The translations under genes were made by a program, and so were the position numbers. Below the pieces are notes generated by a model. It saw only the letters and a program-made list of their open reading frames with translations. It had not been told where the DNA came from and made no database searches. Source: Cryptosporangium minutisporangium (GTDB lineage: Bacteria; Actinomycetota; Actinomycetes; Mycobacteriales; Cryptosporangiaceae). From it: DNA of 64,000 nt. This document shows, one piece after another, positions 15,633 through 25,696 of the stretch. The stretch spans positions 62,001-126,000 of the forward strand of contig NZ_BAAAYN010000006.1 of NCBI RefSeq assembly GCF_039536245.1, written 5' to 3'. Each line of letters starts with the position of its first letter. The stretch's first letter is position 1.

Positions 15633-15774
15633 TGACGAGTCGCACGGGCTGCAGCACGCTGTGGTCTCACTCGTGGCGCCGACAGGCCGCTGAGGCGAGC
15701 GATCAGCTCCACGAACCCCCAATCCGCAGAACCAGCCCGGTGAGGGCAGATCGACGGCGATCGGACGGTTCGAC

Positions 15775-16839
15775 ATGTCTGCTGCAGCAAAATCCACTTC
15801 CGCGTCCCATCGGACCAGGCAACTCCCGGTGGCCGACGACGCCGAACCGGCGGCGAGAACCCCGGCTCCGCGACGGCATCGGCGTCGCGGCATCGGGCGC
15901 CATCTGTGCCTCGCCGCCGGCTGTTTCGCGCTCACCGCTGCGGTGCTGCTGCCGCTGCTGGTCTACCCGCGGCTGGCGGTACTTCCCGACGACCCACAGC
16001 AGGGGCAGACGCTCACCGCCTCCGATGCGACGGTGCTCGTCCCGGACGCGAGCGCGCCCGCCGGGGCCCGAGTGCTCCAAGACGTGGACGTGACCGTCGA
16101 GAACTTCATCTCCGGGGCGCCGTCCGGCCGGTCCGGCAACAGCGTCGTCTGGCAGATCGCGACGCGGTTCAACGTGGACGGCCGAGGCATGGTCACTGCG
16201 CGGTTCGAGCGCATCTCGCTGAATCGGCACACGAGCCGGCCCACCAACTGCTGCGGCGACCGGATCGTGACCGCCCTCGAAGACCCCAGTGGCGAACTCC
16301 TCACCCACGACGGATACCTCGCCTGGCCCTTCGACGTGCAGAAACGCTCCTACCGGCTGTGGGACGTCAACCTTCGGCGCGCCAAGACCGCGGAGTACGT
16401 GGGCGAGGAGACCCAGCACGGCCTCCGCACGTACCGGTTCCGCAGTGTCGTACCCCTCCAGAAGGTCGGCACGATGGACCTACCCGGTGCCCTCTTCGGC
16501 AGCACGGCCCCGTCGGTGACGGCCGACGCCCAGTACGCGGATGTCCAGACGTACTGGATCGAGCCGCGGACCGGCGACGTCGTCCGGCTCGAGGATCAGG
16601 TGACGCAGCAGTACGTTCACGCCGGTCGGACGCTGACCGCCTTCGCGGCGCAGCTGGAGACCCCGCCACCCTCCGCTGACCGCTTGAGTGCCGACCGGCA
16701 GGGCTCGATTCTCCTTCCGTTGATCCGGATTCAGGCGACGCTGGTCCTGGTACCGCTCGGACTGCTCCTGATCGCGGCCGGCCTCGTCCTCACTCGACGC
16801 AGCCGACGCGGCGCCGCCGGGGAGCGCGCAACGGCCTAG
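15775..16839 (+). CDS. DUF3068 (PorA-family-like) membrane-anchored protein
   Basis: A 354-residue protein with a signal anchor (about 45-65), a large extracytoplasmic beta-rich domain and a C-terminal helix (about 320-342) followed by a basic tail. Extracellular motifs such as GYLAWPFDVQKRSYRLWD and GLRTYRFRSVVPL match DUF3068, an actinobacterial envelope family sometimes annotated as PorA-like. Function is unknown; a role at the cell envelope is likely from topology. The ribosome site is weak. Its stop codon overlaps that of the convergent methyltransferase within CTAG. Confidence 0.87.
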   Translation: MSAAAKSTSASHRTRQLPVADDAEPAARTPAPRRHRRRGIGRHLCLAAGCFALTAAVLLPLLVYPRLAVLPDDPQQGQTLTASDATVLVPDASAPAGARVLQDVDVTVENFISGAPSGRSGNSVVWQIATRFNVDGRGMVTARFERISLNRHTSRPTNCCGDRIVTALEDPSGELLTHDGYLAWPFDVQKRSYRLWDVNLRRAKTAEYVGEETQHGLRTYRFRSVVPLQKVGTMDLPGALFGSTAPSVTADAQYADVQTYWIEPRTGDVVRLEDQVTQQYVHAGRTLTAFAAQLETPPPSADRLSADRQGSILLPLIRIQATLVLVPLGLLLIAAGLVLTRRSRRGAAGERATA

Positions 16840-17642
16840 GGCCGATGGCCGCTGCCGATCAGGGTGGTGGCGTCGAGTTCGGTCACCCCGTCGGCGCGCA
16901 GCGAGGCCAGGTACCGCTCGCGGACGCCCTCCACGACGTCGGGAGAGAGCTTCACCAGCGCGGCGCGGTAGCCCGACCCGAGGATCACCAGCCACGCCAC
17001 CTCGGGGCTCATCGTCAGGTGCCTTTCCTCGACCGTCACGTCGACGTCGGTGAGGCCACGCTCGGCGAGCCAGGCCGCGTAGCTGTCGGCCTGGTTGATC
17101 CGGTCGATGAGGCTGGGTGGGCGCTGGCCGAGGGCCGGGGTGTTCGTCGCCTCGGCGACGGCACGGCCGAGATGATGTCCGGCGGCCGCCATCGCGTCGC
17201 CTCGCCAGATCGTGAGGGCCACTCGGCCGCCGGGGCGTGCGCGGCTGATCAGGTGCTCGGTGCCGGCGGTCATGTCCGGGAAGAAGAAGATGCCGAGGGC
17301 GCACTGCACGACGTCGTAGTCGGCGCCCGTCCAGGTCGTCACGTCGGCGCGGTGGCCGCGGAGCTGCGGGAGTCCGGTCGACCGTCTCCGCAACTCGTCG
17401 ATCAAGGGCCCGGACACGTCGACCGCGTCGACGGCGCCGTGTGGCCCGACTCTCCGTGCGGCGGGCAGGGCGGAGGCCCCGGTACCGCAACACGCGTCGA
17501 GGACCCGCGCGCCCTCGGCCGGCGCGGCGATCGCGACCATGGCCGCGCCGATGGGGTCCCATAAGTAGGAGCCGAGCGCGGTGAAGTCCGCCGCAGCCGC
17601 GTCGAACCCGCGCCGGAGATCGTCCTGCCGGAGGTCGGTCAA
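16836..17642 (-). CDS. Class I SAM-dependent methyltransferase
   Basis: A 268-residue methyltransferase. Motif I VLDACCGTGASALP is near residue 48, an acidic motif II DAVDVSGPLIDELRRR near 75, and the post-I region ends ISRARPGGRVALTIWRGD, typical of the UbiE/Methyltransf_11 group acting on small molecules. It appears to start at TTG 17642, since MTDLRQDDLRRGFD lines up with the family; no good ribosome site is visible, so the start is uncertain. It overlaps the DUF3068 stop tail to tail. Substrate unknown. Confidence 0.85.
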   Translation of the reverse strand: MTDLRQDDLRRGFDAAAADFTALGSYLWDPIGAAMVAIAAPAEGARVLDACCGTGASALPAARRVGPHGAVDAVDVSGPLIDELRRRSTGLPQLRGHRADVTTWTGADYDVVQCALGIFFFPDMTAGTEHLISRARPGGRVALTIWRGDAMAAAGHHLGRAVAEATNTPALGQRPPSLIDRINQADSYAAWLAERGLTDVDVTVEERHLTMSPEVAWLVILGSGYRAALVKLSPDVVEGVRERYLASLRADGVTELDATTLIGSGHRP

Positions 17643-17683
17643 GGTGTTACCGCCGTTCGGTCGAGGGGCCAGTCATACACGAT

Positions 17684-18679
17684 TCACCGCGAGGCGGTGC
17701 TCAGGGCGGTAGGCGCTGGGTCGTTCAGCGCGGCGGGGCCGAGCACGAAGTCCGGGTCGACCTGCGCGGCCAATTCCAGGCCGGCCGCCTCGTTGCCCCA
17801 GGCCGCGGCGTTGCGGAGATGGAACTCGACGGCCTGGCGCGTGTAGCGCTGCCAGTCCCGGGGCGTCGCGTCGAGGGCCGCCTGAATATCGGCGAGTGCC
17901 CGGTGATCGGTCTCGGGCAGAGCGCTGAACACCAGCGGCTGCCCCCGCTCGGCGGCGCGGATCGCGGGGGAGAGCCCGACGTGCCCGAGTAGGTCGGAAC
18001 CGATCTGGTCACGCAGGAAGCTGGCGTCGCTGTCGTCGACGACCTTGTTGCCCACCACGGAGATGGCCACCTGGTGCTCGGCGGCGTAACTCCGGTACTG
18101 GTGGTAGACGCCGACGCTCTTGCGCGTGGGCTCCACCACGAGCACCGTGCGGTCGAAGCGGGTGAACAGGCCCGACGCGAACGCGTCCGCGCCTGCGGTC
18201 ATGTCGACCACCACGTACTCGCCTGGTCCGTCGACCAGGTGATTGAGCAGGAGCTCCACCGCGCCCACCTTGCTGTGGTAGCAGGCGACGCCGAGGTCGT
18301 CCTCGGTGAAAGGCCCGGTGACGAGCAGCCGGGCACCGTCCACCGGGTAGCCGTAGCGCTCCCACAGCGGCTCGTCGTCCGACACCCGCAGCAGGCGGGA
18401 ACCGCGGCCGGGTGGCGTCGTCTTGATCATCGCCTCCGCCGAGGTGATGAGCGGGTTGTCGCCGCGGAGGTAGTCCTTGAGCGCCGCCAGGTTGTTGCCC
18501 AGCGGGGGCAGGCCCGCGGCAACGTCGTCCGGGAGCCCGAGTGCCGCGCCGAGGTGCTGGTTGATATCCGCGTCGAACGCCAGCACGGGAAGCCGCTGCG
18601 CGGTGAGCGACCGGATGAAGAGTGAACTGAGCGTGGTCTTGCCGCTTCCGCCCTTGCCCACGAACGCAATCTTCACCAC
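17684..18679 (-). CDS. CooC/ArsA-like P-loop ATPase
   Basis: A 331-residue SIMIBI-class NTPase. It opens with the deviant Walker A GKGGSGKTT (residues 8-16), has the switch region FDADINQHLGAALGLP, the VVVDMTAGADAFASG Walker B region, and a VGNKVVDD guanine/adenine-recognition segment. The overall order resembles CooC-type metal-insertion ATPases and MinD relatives, without the MinD membrane helix. It starts at GTG 18679 with AGGGAG upstream and is divergent from a mycofactocin-type SDR with a shared inverted repeat between them. The client protein is not evident. Confidence 0.82.
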   Translation of the reverse strand: MVKIAFVGKGGSGKTTLSSLFIRSLTAQRLPVLAFDADINQHLGAALGLPDDVAAGLPPLGNNLAALKDYLRGDNPLITSAEAMIKTTPPGRGSRLLRVSDDEPLWERYGYPVDGARLLVTGPFTEDDLGVACYHSKVGAVELLLNHLVDGPGEYVVVDMTAGADAFASGLFTRFDRTVLVVEPTRKSVGVYHQYRSYAAEHQVAISVVGNKVVDDSDASFLRDQIGSDLLGHVGLSPAIRAAERGQPLVFSALPETDHRALADIQAALDATPRDWQRYTRQAVEFHLRNAAAWGNEAAGLELAAQVDPDFVLGPAALNDPAPTALSTASR

Positions 18680-18725
18680 TAGGCTCCCTTGATACTTGGC
18701 CGAACCGGACCACTGTTGAAAACGA

Positions 18726-18771
18726 CTACCACAACCAGGTTACTCATCGTGATCCGCTCGTGTCGTGGTAG
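18726..18771. promoter_or_regulatory. Inverted repeat in the ATPase/SDR divergent region
   Basis: CTACCACAAC (18726-18735) is matched in reverse by GTCGTGGTAG (18762-18771), nine of ten positions pairing, 26 bp apart. A TTGAAA element lies just left of it, and AACCAGGTT, a small palindrome, overlaps the left arm. A dimeric regulator may control both divergent genes from here. Confidence 0.4.
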
Positions 18772-18795
18772 GTGGTGTGTGTCGAGAGGACTTCG

Positions 18796-19638
18796 ATGAC
18801 GAACAGCAGCACGGGGCGGGTGGCCGGCAAGGTCGCGTTCATCACCGGCGCCGCCCGGGGGCAGGGGCGCGCTCACGCGTTACGGCTGGCCGAGGAGGGC
18901 GCGGACATCATCGCCGTCGACCTCTGCGGCGACGTCGACACCGTCGGCTACCCGGGCGCGACGGAGGCGGATCTCGCCGAGACCGTCGCCCAGGTCGAGA
19001 AGCTGGACCGGCGGATCGTCGCCGCCAAGGCCGACGTCCGGGATCTCGAGGGACTGCGGGCGGCGCTGGAGCGCGGGGTCGCCGAACTCGGGCGGCTGGA
19101 CATCGTCGTGGGCAACGCCGGCATCGCCGGCGACGGCACGCCCACCGAGGCGCTGGCCGAGCACACCTGGGCCACGATGCTCGACATCAACCTCACCGGC
19201 GTCTGGCACACCGCGAAGGCTGCCATTCCGCACCTGGCCGACGGCGGGGCGATCGTCCTCACCAGCTCGATGCTCGGTCTGCGCGGCGGTGGCTACATGG
19301 CCCACTACGCCTCGGCCAAGCACGGGCTGGTCGGCTTGATGCACGCGCTCGCGAACGAGCTGGCACCACGGTCGATCCGGGTCAACTCCATCCACCCGGG
19401 TAACGTCCGGACCCCGATGGTGGAGAACGAGCACTTCATTCGGTCGATGCGTCCGGACCTGGCCGAGCCGACGCTCGCCGACGTCGGCACCGTGATCGGG
19501 CACTACCACCTGTTGCCGGTGCCGTTCGTCGAGGCGCGTGACATCAGCAACGCGGTGCTGTTCCTCGCCTCCGACGAGGCCCGGTACATCACGGGCGTCG
19601 CGCTCCCGGTCGACGCCGGAGCGGTCGCCAAGTTCTGA
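18796..19638 (+). CDS. Mycofactocin-type SDR oxidoreductase
   Basis: A 280-residue short-chain dehydrogenase. The N-terminus GKVAFITGAARGQGRAHALR and IIAVDLCGDVDTVGYP is the hallmark of the mycofactocin-coupled SDR subfamily, which keeps NAD bound and hands electrons to mycofactocin. NAGIAGDG, the catalytic Ser in LTSSMLG and the YASAKHG (Tyr-x3-Lys) motif are intact, so it should be an active alcohol or carbonyl oxidoreductase. ATG 18796 has GAGAGG upstream; an extension to 18772 adds eight unconserved residues. The mycofactocin biosynthesis genes are not in the window. Confidence 0.93.
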   Translation: MTNSSTGRVAGKVAFITGAARGQGRAHALRLAEEGADIIAVDLCGDVDTVGYPGATEADLAETVAQVEKLDRRIVAAKADVRDLEGLRAALERGVAELGRLDIVVGNAGIAGDGTPTEALAEHTWATMLDINLTGVWHTAKAAIPHLADGGAIVLTSSMLGLRGGGYMAHYASAKHGLVGLMHALANELAPRSIRVNSIHPGNVRTPMVENEHFIRSMRPDLAEPTLADVGTVIGHYHLLPVPFVEARDISNAVLFLASDEARYITGVALPVDAGAVAKF

Positions 19639-19669
19639 CGCGACCTCCCGGACCGCGCCGCCCCCCGGT

Positions 19670-21247
19670 CTACTGGTGCTCGAACCGGTCCGACAGTTCC
19701 CGGAGTCCGTGGGAGAGGCGAGCGAGCTCGACCGCCGCCGCCTCCGTCTGCGTGGCGGCTTCGTGCGTCAGATGGCTGGTCTGCGTCAGCCGGGCAACCG
19801 AACCGGCCACGCCGGCGGACGAGTTCCCGGCTACCCCGACGCTGTCGGCGATCTGCCGGGTCGCGGTGGTCTGGGTGTCGACCGCGCGAGCCACCTGCTG
19901 CTGGAGCTCGTCGATGCGGCCGATCACATCGCTGATCCGGCCGATCGCCTCGGACGCGCGGGAGGTGTCCGCCTGCATCGCCGAGACCTTCGAACCGATG
20001 TCCTCGGTGGCCGTGGCGGTCTCCCGGGAAAGCTCCTTCACCTCCCCGGCGACGACCGCGAACCCCTTCCCCTGCTCACCGGCGCGGGCCGCCTCGATCG
20101 TGGCGTTCAGCGCGAGCAGGTTGGTCTGCTCGGCGATGTCGGTGATCAGGCTGACGACCGTGGACACGTCGGTGCTGGACGTGCCGAGCCGCCCGATCGT
20201 GTCGTGCGTGGCGGCGGCGAGGCGGACCGCCTCCGCGGCGACTGCGGCCGCCTCGGTGACCGCCGTGGTGATCTCGCTGATCGAGGCTTGCAGGCCGTCC
20301 GCGGCTTCGGTCGTCTCCGCCATGCTGGTGGTGACGCGGTCGATGTTCTGGTCGGCTTCCAGCGCCTCGGCCAGCACGGCGCCGGCGCCTTCGGACAGCT
20401 GGCGGCTGGTCGCGGTCAGCTCTTCGGAGGCGGCCGCCACCGACTCCGCGTTCTCCTTGATCTCCGACAGGGCGCCCCGCAGCGATCCGACGATCGCGTT
20501 CAGGCTGGCTCCCAGCTCGGCGAACTCGTCGCTGCCGTCGATCGCCACGGTGCTGCGCAGATCATGGGCCGCGACCTGCCTGGCGGTGCCGAGGCACCGG
20601 TCCATGCGCTGGGCGATCCGGCGGGCGAGCAGCAGCGCGGCACCACCCAGCACCAGCGCGGCGACGAGGCCGGTGATCAGCGTGAGTAGCTTCACCTGGG
20701 TCGCGGCGGTCGCGGCCTGGTCGGAGGATTGTTTCACCCGCTCCCCGATTGCGGCTTCCAGCGTGTCGAGGGCCGTGGAGACCTGCGTGTCGACCTGCTC
20801 GTAGGCGGGTCGGGCGGCCAGCGCCGCCCGGCGACTGGGGTCGGAGGCGACCCGGCTCGCGAGGGTGACCATGCGCTGCCCGGACGCGATCAGCTCGTCG
20901 AAGCGGGCCAGCGCCGCGTCGGCCTGGGGCCGCACCTCGGGCGTGTACCGGATGACGTCGTCGATGCCCGCCCTGGCGCTGGCGACGTTCACGCCGAGAC
21001 GGTCGAGCACTTCTTGACGTTCGGTGGGGTTGTTGGTCACCAGAGCGGCCAGGACGTTCGCACGGTAGGACGCGCGCGCGACGTCGACCGTCTGCGCCGC
21101 ACGGTCCGCGGTGGCCGCACGCCGGGCCGCCGCCTGTTCGTCCGCGAGCTGGGAGACACCTCGGTATCCGATGCCGCCGGCGGTCGTCACCAGCACGAAG
21201 CCGACCACCGCAAGGCCGGCGACCTGGCGTCGAAGTGTGAACCGCAC
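19670..21247 (-). CDS. Methyl-accepting chemotaxis protein
   Basis: A 525-residue chemoreceptor: N-terminal helix (about 8-28), a periplasm-side four-helix sensor region (30-188), second helix (about 190-212), HAMP linker, then a long coiled signalling domain whose hairpin tip contains [20 protein letters not shown] and [15 protein letters not shown]. It signals to CheA/CheW; no che genes are here, so it is an orphan receptor. It starts at GTG 21247 with GAGGGGG upstream. It is divergent from a solute-binding lipoprotein 92 bp away, which might deliver its ligand. Confidence 0.95.
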   Translation of the reverse strand: MRFTLRRQVAGLAVVGFVLVTTAGGIGYRGVSQLADEQAAARRAATADRAAQTVDVARASYRANVLAALVTNNPTERQEVLDRLGVNVASARAGIDDVIRYTPEVRPQADAALARFDELIASGQRMVTLASRVASDPSRRAALAARPAYEQVDTQVSTALDTLEAAIGERVKQSSDQAATAATQVKLLTLITGLVAALVLGGAALLLARRIAQRMDRCLGTARQVAAHDLRSTVAIDGSDEFAELGASLNAIVGSLRGALSEIKENAESVAAASEELTATSRQLSEGAGAVLAEALEADQNIDRVTTSMAETTEAADGLQASISEITTAVTEAAAVAAEAVRLAAATHDTIGRLGTSSTDVSTVVSLITDIAEQTNLLALNATIEAARAGEQGKGFAVVAGEVKELSRETATATEDIGSKVSAMQADTSRASEAIGRISDVIGRIDELQQQVARAVDTQTTATRQIADSVGVAGNSSAGVAGSVARLTQTSHLTHEAATQTEAAAVELARLSHGLRELSDRFEHQ

Positions 21248-21339
21248 GAAGGCCCCCTCGGCTGTCTCAACTCCGTATCGGCCGGCCGGGACCGGAGTTG
21301 AGCGCTCAGGTCGGTGCGGTCCGTGCCGATGAAGCGGAT

Positions 21340-22209
21340 ATGCGTCCGACCGAGGGTCGTGGGCTGACGGGCAGGAGCGTCAGAGTGCTGGCCGCCCTTC
21401 TGCTCGCCGTCACCAGCGCGTGCTCCTCCGCCTCGCAGTCGATGGGTCGGCCGATCGACCGGATCGCGGAGGCCAAGGAGGCGCTGCCGACCGCGATCCG
21501 CGACTCCGGGCAGCTCGTCGGCGGGACCGATCCGACGTTCGAACCGATGACGTTCCTCAAGGGGGGCGTGCACACCGGCCTGGACGTGGACATCGCCGAG
21601 GCCATCGCGGCCGAGCTCGGGCTGCGGGTGAAGTGGCAGACCGTGTCCTTCGGGGAGCTGCTGAACCAGGTGGAGGGCCACCAGATCGACTTCTCGATCT
21701 CCTCGATGTTCGACCGTGCGGAGCGGCAGAAGAAGGCGGACTTCGTCGACTACCTGAACGCTGGAACCTCCATCGTCGTGCGGAAGGGCGTCGGGGACGT
21801 CGGCGGCATGCCGGGTCTGTGCGGCCGCCGCGTGGCGGTGCAGCCGGACACCGTCTTCGTCGACATGGCCAGCCAGCAGAAGAAGGCGTGCGGCGCTCGG
21901 ACGCTGACCGTCGTGCTCTCCGACACGCCCTCCGCGGCGGTCCGCGACGGCCGGGCGGACGGTGCCCTGAACGACTTCCCGATCGCGGCGCTCGACGTGA
22001 AGAAGATGCCGGCGCTGGAGCTGTCGGGGCCGCAGATCGAGGCGATCCCGTACGGCATCGGCGTCGCCAAGGATCGGAAGACGCTGACCACGGCGTTCCA
22101 GACGGCGCTGTACGCGGTGATCAAGGACGGTACCTACGACGAGCTGCTGAAGAAGTGGGCCGTTACCGAGGGCGCACTGCGCACCGGCGCGATCAACGGC
22201 GGTGCATGA
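21340..22209 (+). CDS. Family 3 extracellular solute-binding lipoprotein
   Basis: A 289-residue amino-acid-type periplasmic binding protein. The lipobox LAVTSAC puts the lipidated Cys at about residue 28. The SBP_bac_3 domain follows: [30 protein letters not shown] split by familiar contacts, then the lobe-2 motif VAVQPDTVF and a C-terminal [10 protein letters not shown]. No permease or ATPase gene is adjacent, so it is either an orphan ABC component or a ligand-presenting partner for the divergent chemoreceptor. ATG 21340 was chosen because it gives a normal lipoprotein signal; the ribosome site is weak. Confidence 0.9.
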   Translation: MRPTEGRGLTGRSVRVLAALLLAVTSACSSASQSMGRPIDRIAEAKEALPTAIRDSGQLVGGTDPTFEPMTFLKGGVHTGLDVDIAEAIAAELGLRVKWQTVSFGELLNQVEGHQIDFSISSMFDRAERQKKADFVDYLNAGTSIVVRKGVGDVGGMPGLCGRRVAVQPDTVFVDMASQQKKACGARTLTVVLSDTPSAAVRDGRADGALNDFPIAALDVKKMPALELSGPQIEAIPYGIGVAKDRKTLTTAFQTALYAVIKDGTYDELLKKWAVTEGALRTGAINGGA

Positions 22210-22336
22210 CGGACTGTTCCGGACATCCGGCCTAGCGCGGCACGAGCCTGCACTCGGAGGCCTGTACGACGCATCGCCCTCATGCCAAGGTAACGATCGA
22301 CCACATGGCTGAGTCGAGCGTGCGGGGGCGCGGGCG

Positions 22337-25056
22337 ATGGCGGGCACCGGGAGCGGTCTGATCGATCGGACGAGCGAGCGCGAATCGCTCGACCGGCTAC
22401 TGAACGACGCGAGTGGCGGCGTGAGCCGCGTCGTGGTGCTGCGCGGGGAGGCCGGCGTCGGCAAGACCGCCCTGCTGCGCCACCTGGTCGACCGCACCCC
22501 GGACTGGTGCGTGCTGACCTCGGTCGGCGTCGAGTCCGAGATGGAGCTCGCCTACAGCGGCCTGCATCAGCTCTGCGCGCCGCTACTGGGTGCCCTCGAC
22601 CGGTTACCGGCCCCGCAGCGTACCGCGCTCGCGACCGTGTTCGGCCTGAGCGACGGCCCGCCGCCGGACCGCTTCCTGGTGGGGTTGGCGACGCTCTCGC
22701 TGCTCGCCGACGCCGCTGACCAGCAACCGTTGCTGTGCCTGGTCGACGACGCGCAGTGGCTGGACCAGGCCAGCGCGCAGATCCTCGCGTTCGTGGCGCG
22801 CCGGGTGCTCGCCGAGCGGCTCGCGCTGGTCTGTGCGGCTCGCACCGGCACCGACGTCCTGCCGGGGCTGCCCGACCTGACCGTCGGCGGGCTCGCCGAC
22901 GCCGACGCCCACGCGCTGCTCGGACTGAGCCTGCCGGGGGTGCTGGATACCGCGGTGCGTGACCGGATCGTGGCGGAAGCCCGCGGGAACCCGCTGGCGC
23001 TGCTCGAACTGCCCCGGACCTGGCGCACGGCCGACCTGGCCGGCGGGTTCGGCGTGCCGGACGGCGCGCCGCTGATCGGCCGGATCCAGGACAGCTACGC
23101 GCGGCGCCTGCGCGAGTTGCCCCCCGAGACCCAGCTGCTCGTGCTGGTCGCCGCGGCGGAACCGCTCGGTGACCCCGGTCTGCTGCACGACGCCGCGCAC
23201 ACGCTCGGCGTCGACCTGGCCGCGACCGCGCCCGCCGTCGACGCCGGGCTGTTGCAGGTCGGGGCGCGGGTCCGGTTCGCGCATCCGCTGGTGCGGTCCG
23301 CCGCCTACCAGATCGCGTCGGCCGCCGAGCGTCAGCGTGCGCACCGGGCACTGGCGGACGCCACCGACGTCGGGACCGATCCGGACCGACGAGCCTGGCA
23401 CCGGGCGCGGGCCGCCCCCGGACCGGACGAGGAAGTCGCCGCGGAGCTGCAGCAGTCGGCGAGCCGTGCGCGGTCGCGCGGCGGATCGGCGGCCGCGGCC
23501 GCGTTCCTGACCCGGGCCACCGAGCTGACGCCGGACCGGTCGACGCGGGCCCGTCGCGCGCTGGACGCGGCGTTCGCCGCGGTCGACGCCGGCGCGTTCG
23601 ACGCCGCCCGCGCGCTCCTGCCCGTGTGCACGGTGGTGCCGGTCGACGCCTGGCACGAGGCACGAATCGACCTGCTGCGGTCGCAGCTGGCGTTCGCGTC
23701 CAGCCGCGGCAAGGAGGCAATCCCGCTGCTCCTCACCGCGGCGCGTCGGCTGGAGCCGCTCGACCTGGAGATGGCCCGCGCCACGTACCTGGACGCGCTG
23801 GTCGCGGCGGTGATCGGATCACGCCTCAACGACGGCGTCGGACCGGCGGAGGTCGCGAAGGCGGTGCGGGCGGCGCCGCGCCCGTCCGGCGGGCCGTCGA
23901 GCGGTGATCTCCTCCTGGACGCGTTCTGCGCGCTGGTCGAGGAGCGCGAGGACGCGGTCGGGACCTGCCGCGACGCGCTGGCCGCACTTCGTAGTGATCC
24001 CGAACCGAAGCTCCGTCACCTGTGGGAGAGCACGATCCTCGCGATCGCGCTGTGGGACGACGAGAGCTGGGACGCCGTGTCCGAGCGGCACATCCGGCTC
24101 GCCCGGGAGACCGGTGCGCTCGGCGAGCTGCCGTTCATGCTCGGCAGCCGCGTCCATTTCCTCGGGTACTGCGGTGATCTGTCCGCCGCCGCCGCGCTGG
24201 TCGCGGAGGAGCATTCGGTGGTCGAGGCGACGGGCTCCGGTGGTCCGGCACCGTACGGCGCGCTGTGCGTCGCCGCGTGGCAGGGCCGGGACCGCGACGC
24301 ACGGGAGCTTCTCGGCATTGCGCGGCGCGTCGCCACCGCCAGCGACGAGGGCACCGGCGTCGCTCTCACCGAGTGCTGGCACGCCCTGCTCCGCAACGGT
24401 CTCGGGGAGTACGAGGCGGCGTTCACCGCGGCGGCCCGGGCCACCGAGGATCCCAGCGAGTTCGCGACCCAGTGCTGGGGCCTTCCCGAGCTGATCGAAG
24501 CGGCTGCCCGGACCGGACGGGCCGACGTCGCCGCCGACGCCCTGGAGCGGCTGACCGAGCGCACCACCGCCAGCGGCAGCCGATGGGCACGCGGCCTGGA
24601 AGCCCGGTGCCGCGCCCTGGTGACCGGGAGCGAGGAGGACTACCGGGGGCGATCGACCAGCTGGGCCGGTCCCGTGCCCGCGCCGACGCGGCTCGCGCCC
24701 ATCTGCTGTATGGGGAGTGGCTGCGCAGGCAGAGCCGCCGGAGCGACGCTCGGCGCGAGCTGACGATCGCGCACGAGACCGCCGCCGCGATGGGCCTCGG
24801 GGGATTCGCCGAACGGGCCCGCCGGGAGCTGCACGCGCTGGGGACGCCGGTGCGGACCCGTACCCCGGAGGCGCGGACCGACCTGACCGCCCAGGAGGCG
24901 CAGATCGCACGGATGGCCCGCGACGGCCTGTCGAACCCGGAGATCGGCGCGCAGTTGTTCCTCAGCCCTCGAACGGTCGAGTGGCACCTGCGAAAGGTGT
25001 TCGGAAAGCTCGGCATCACGTCCCGCCGCCAGCTCCGGAGCGCGCCGACCCTCTAG
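22337..25056 (+). pseudogene. Large LuxR-family AAA regulator, broken by a one-base frameshift
   Basis: Two frames together encode a typical 906-residue AAA-LuxR regulator. The first frame (22337 to about 24650) carries Walker A GEAGVGKT (residues 37-44), Walker B LLCLVDDAQWLD and the long TPR-like middle. The rest, including AHLLYGEWLRRQSRRSDA and the LuxR helix-turn-helix (LTAQEAQIARMARDGLSNPE, SPRTVEWHLRKVFGKLG), is in the -1 frame and ends at 25056. The switch falls at a run of five G (24645-24649); one more G restores EEDYRGAIDQLGRSRA. As given, the protein ends at 24763 after an out-of-frame tail and lacks its DNA-binding domain. It could be real decay or a homopolymer sequencing error. 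Confidence 0.85.
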
Positions 25057-25242
25057 CCGCCCGGGGCAGTGTGCACTGTGGCCGCCTATGGCCCGCCGAA
25101 GTGCACACGGCCCAGCGCCGGCGCCAGGGACACCCCCGGGTAGACCAGTGACTTTCCCTGGGTCGGAGACGGCACCGACGGAGCGACAGTGGACGGGCCG
25201 GCGCCGATCGGGTGCCGGCAACGATCCCACGAGGAGCTGACC

Positions 25243-25692
25243 GTGGCCGTGGACCTGAAACTCGAAGTCGTCGTCATCCCCGTCTCCGACGTCGACAAGG
25301 CCAAAGACTTCTACACCGGTCTGGGCTGGCGCCTGGACGCCGACTTCACCACCGACGAGCACTTCCGCGTGATCCAAGTGACGCCGCCCGGCTCCCCGGC
25401 GTCGGTCATCTTCGGCACCGGCCTCACCACCGCGACGCCCGGCTCGGTCCAGGGCCTGCACCTTGCCGTCGACGACATCGAGGCCGCCCACGCCGAGCTG
25501 TCCGGGCTCGGCGTCGGCATCAGCGAGGTGTTCCACGACGCCGGGGGTGTCTTCCACCACGCCGGCACCGAGGGCCGGGTGCCGGGTCCGGACCCGAAGC
25601 GCGGCAGCTACGCCTCGTTCGCGTCGTTCGCCGACCCGGACGGCAACGAGTGGGTGCTGCAGGAGATCACGACTCGCCTGCCCGGCCGGTGA
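25243..25692 (+). CDS. VOC family (glyoxalase-like) protein
   Basis: A 149-residue vicinal-oxygen-chelate fold: two beta-alpha-beta3 modules, beginning LKLEVVVIPVSDVDKAKDFYTGLGWRLDAD split at the usual place, and ending SFADPDGNEWVLQEI. These proteins are dioxygenases, isomerases or resistance proteins; the metal ligands are not complete enough to say which. Start GTG 25243 has GAGGAG seven bases upstream. It heads a tightly packed run of genes (25.2-30.7 kb). The next small gene encodes what is often a C-terminal extension of this type of protein. Confidence 0.88.
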   Translation: MAVDLKLEVVVIPVSDVDKAKDFYTGLGWRLDADFTTDEHFRVIQVTPPGSPASVIFGTGLTTATPGSVQGLHLAVDDIEAAHAELSGLGVGISEVFHDAGGVFHHAGTEGRVPGPDPKRGSYASFASFADPDGNEWVLQEITTRLPGR

Positions 25693-25696
25693 CCCG

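Noticed and set aside
15498-15935. A 145-codon leftward frame upstream of the P450
   Set aside because: It overlaps the start of the DUF3068 gene and the AT-rich control region and has no family signal.
24640-24655. Programmed -1 frameshifting at the G5 tract of the LuxR gene
   Set aside because: CGGGGGC does not form a proper X-XXY-YYZ slippery heptamer and I see no following pseudoknot; a deletion or sequencing error is simpler.
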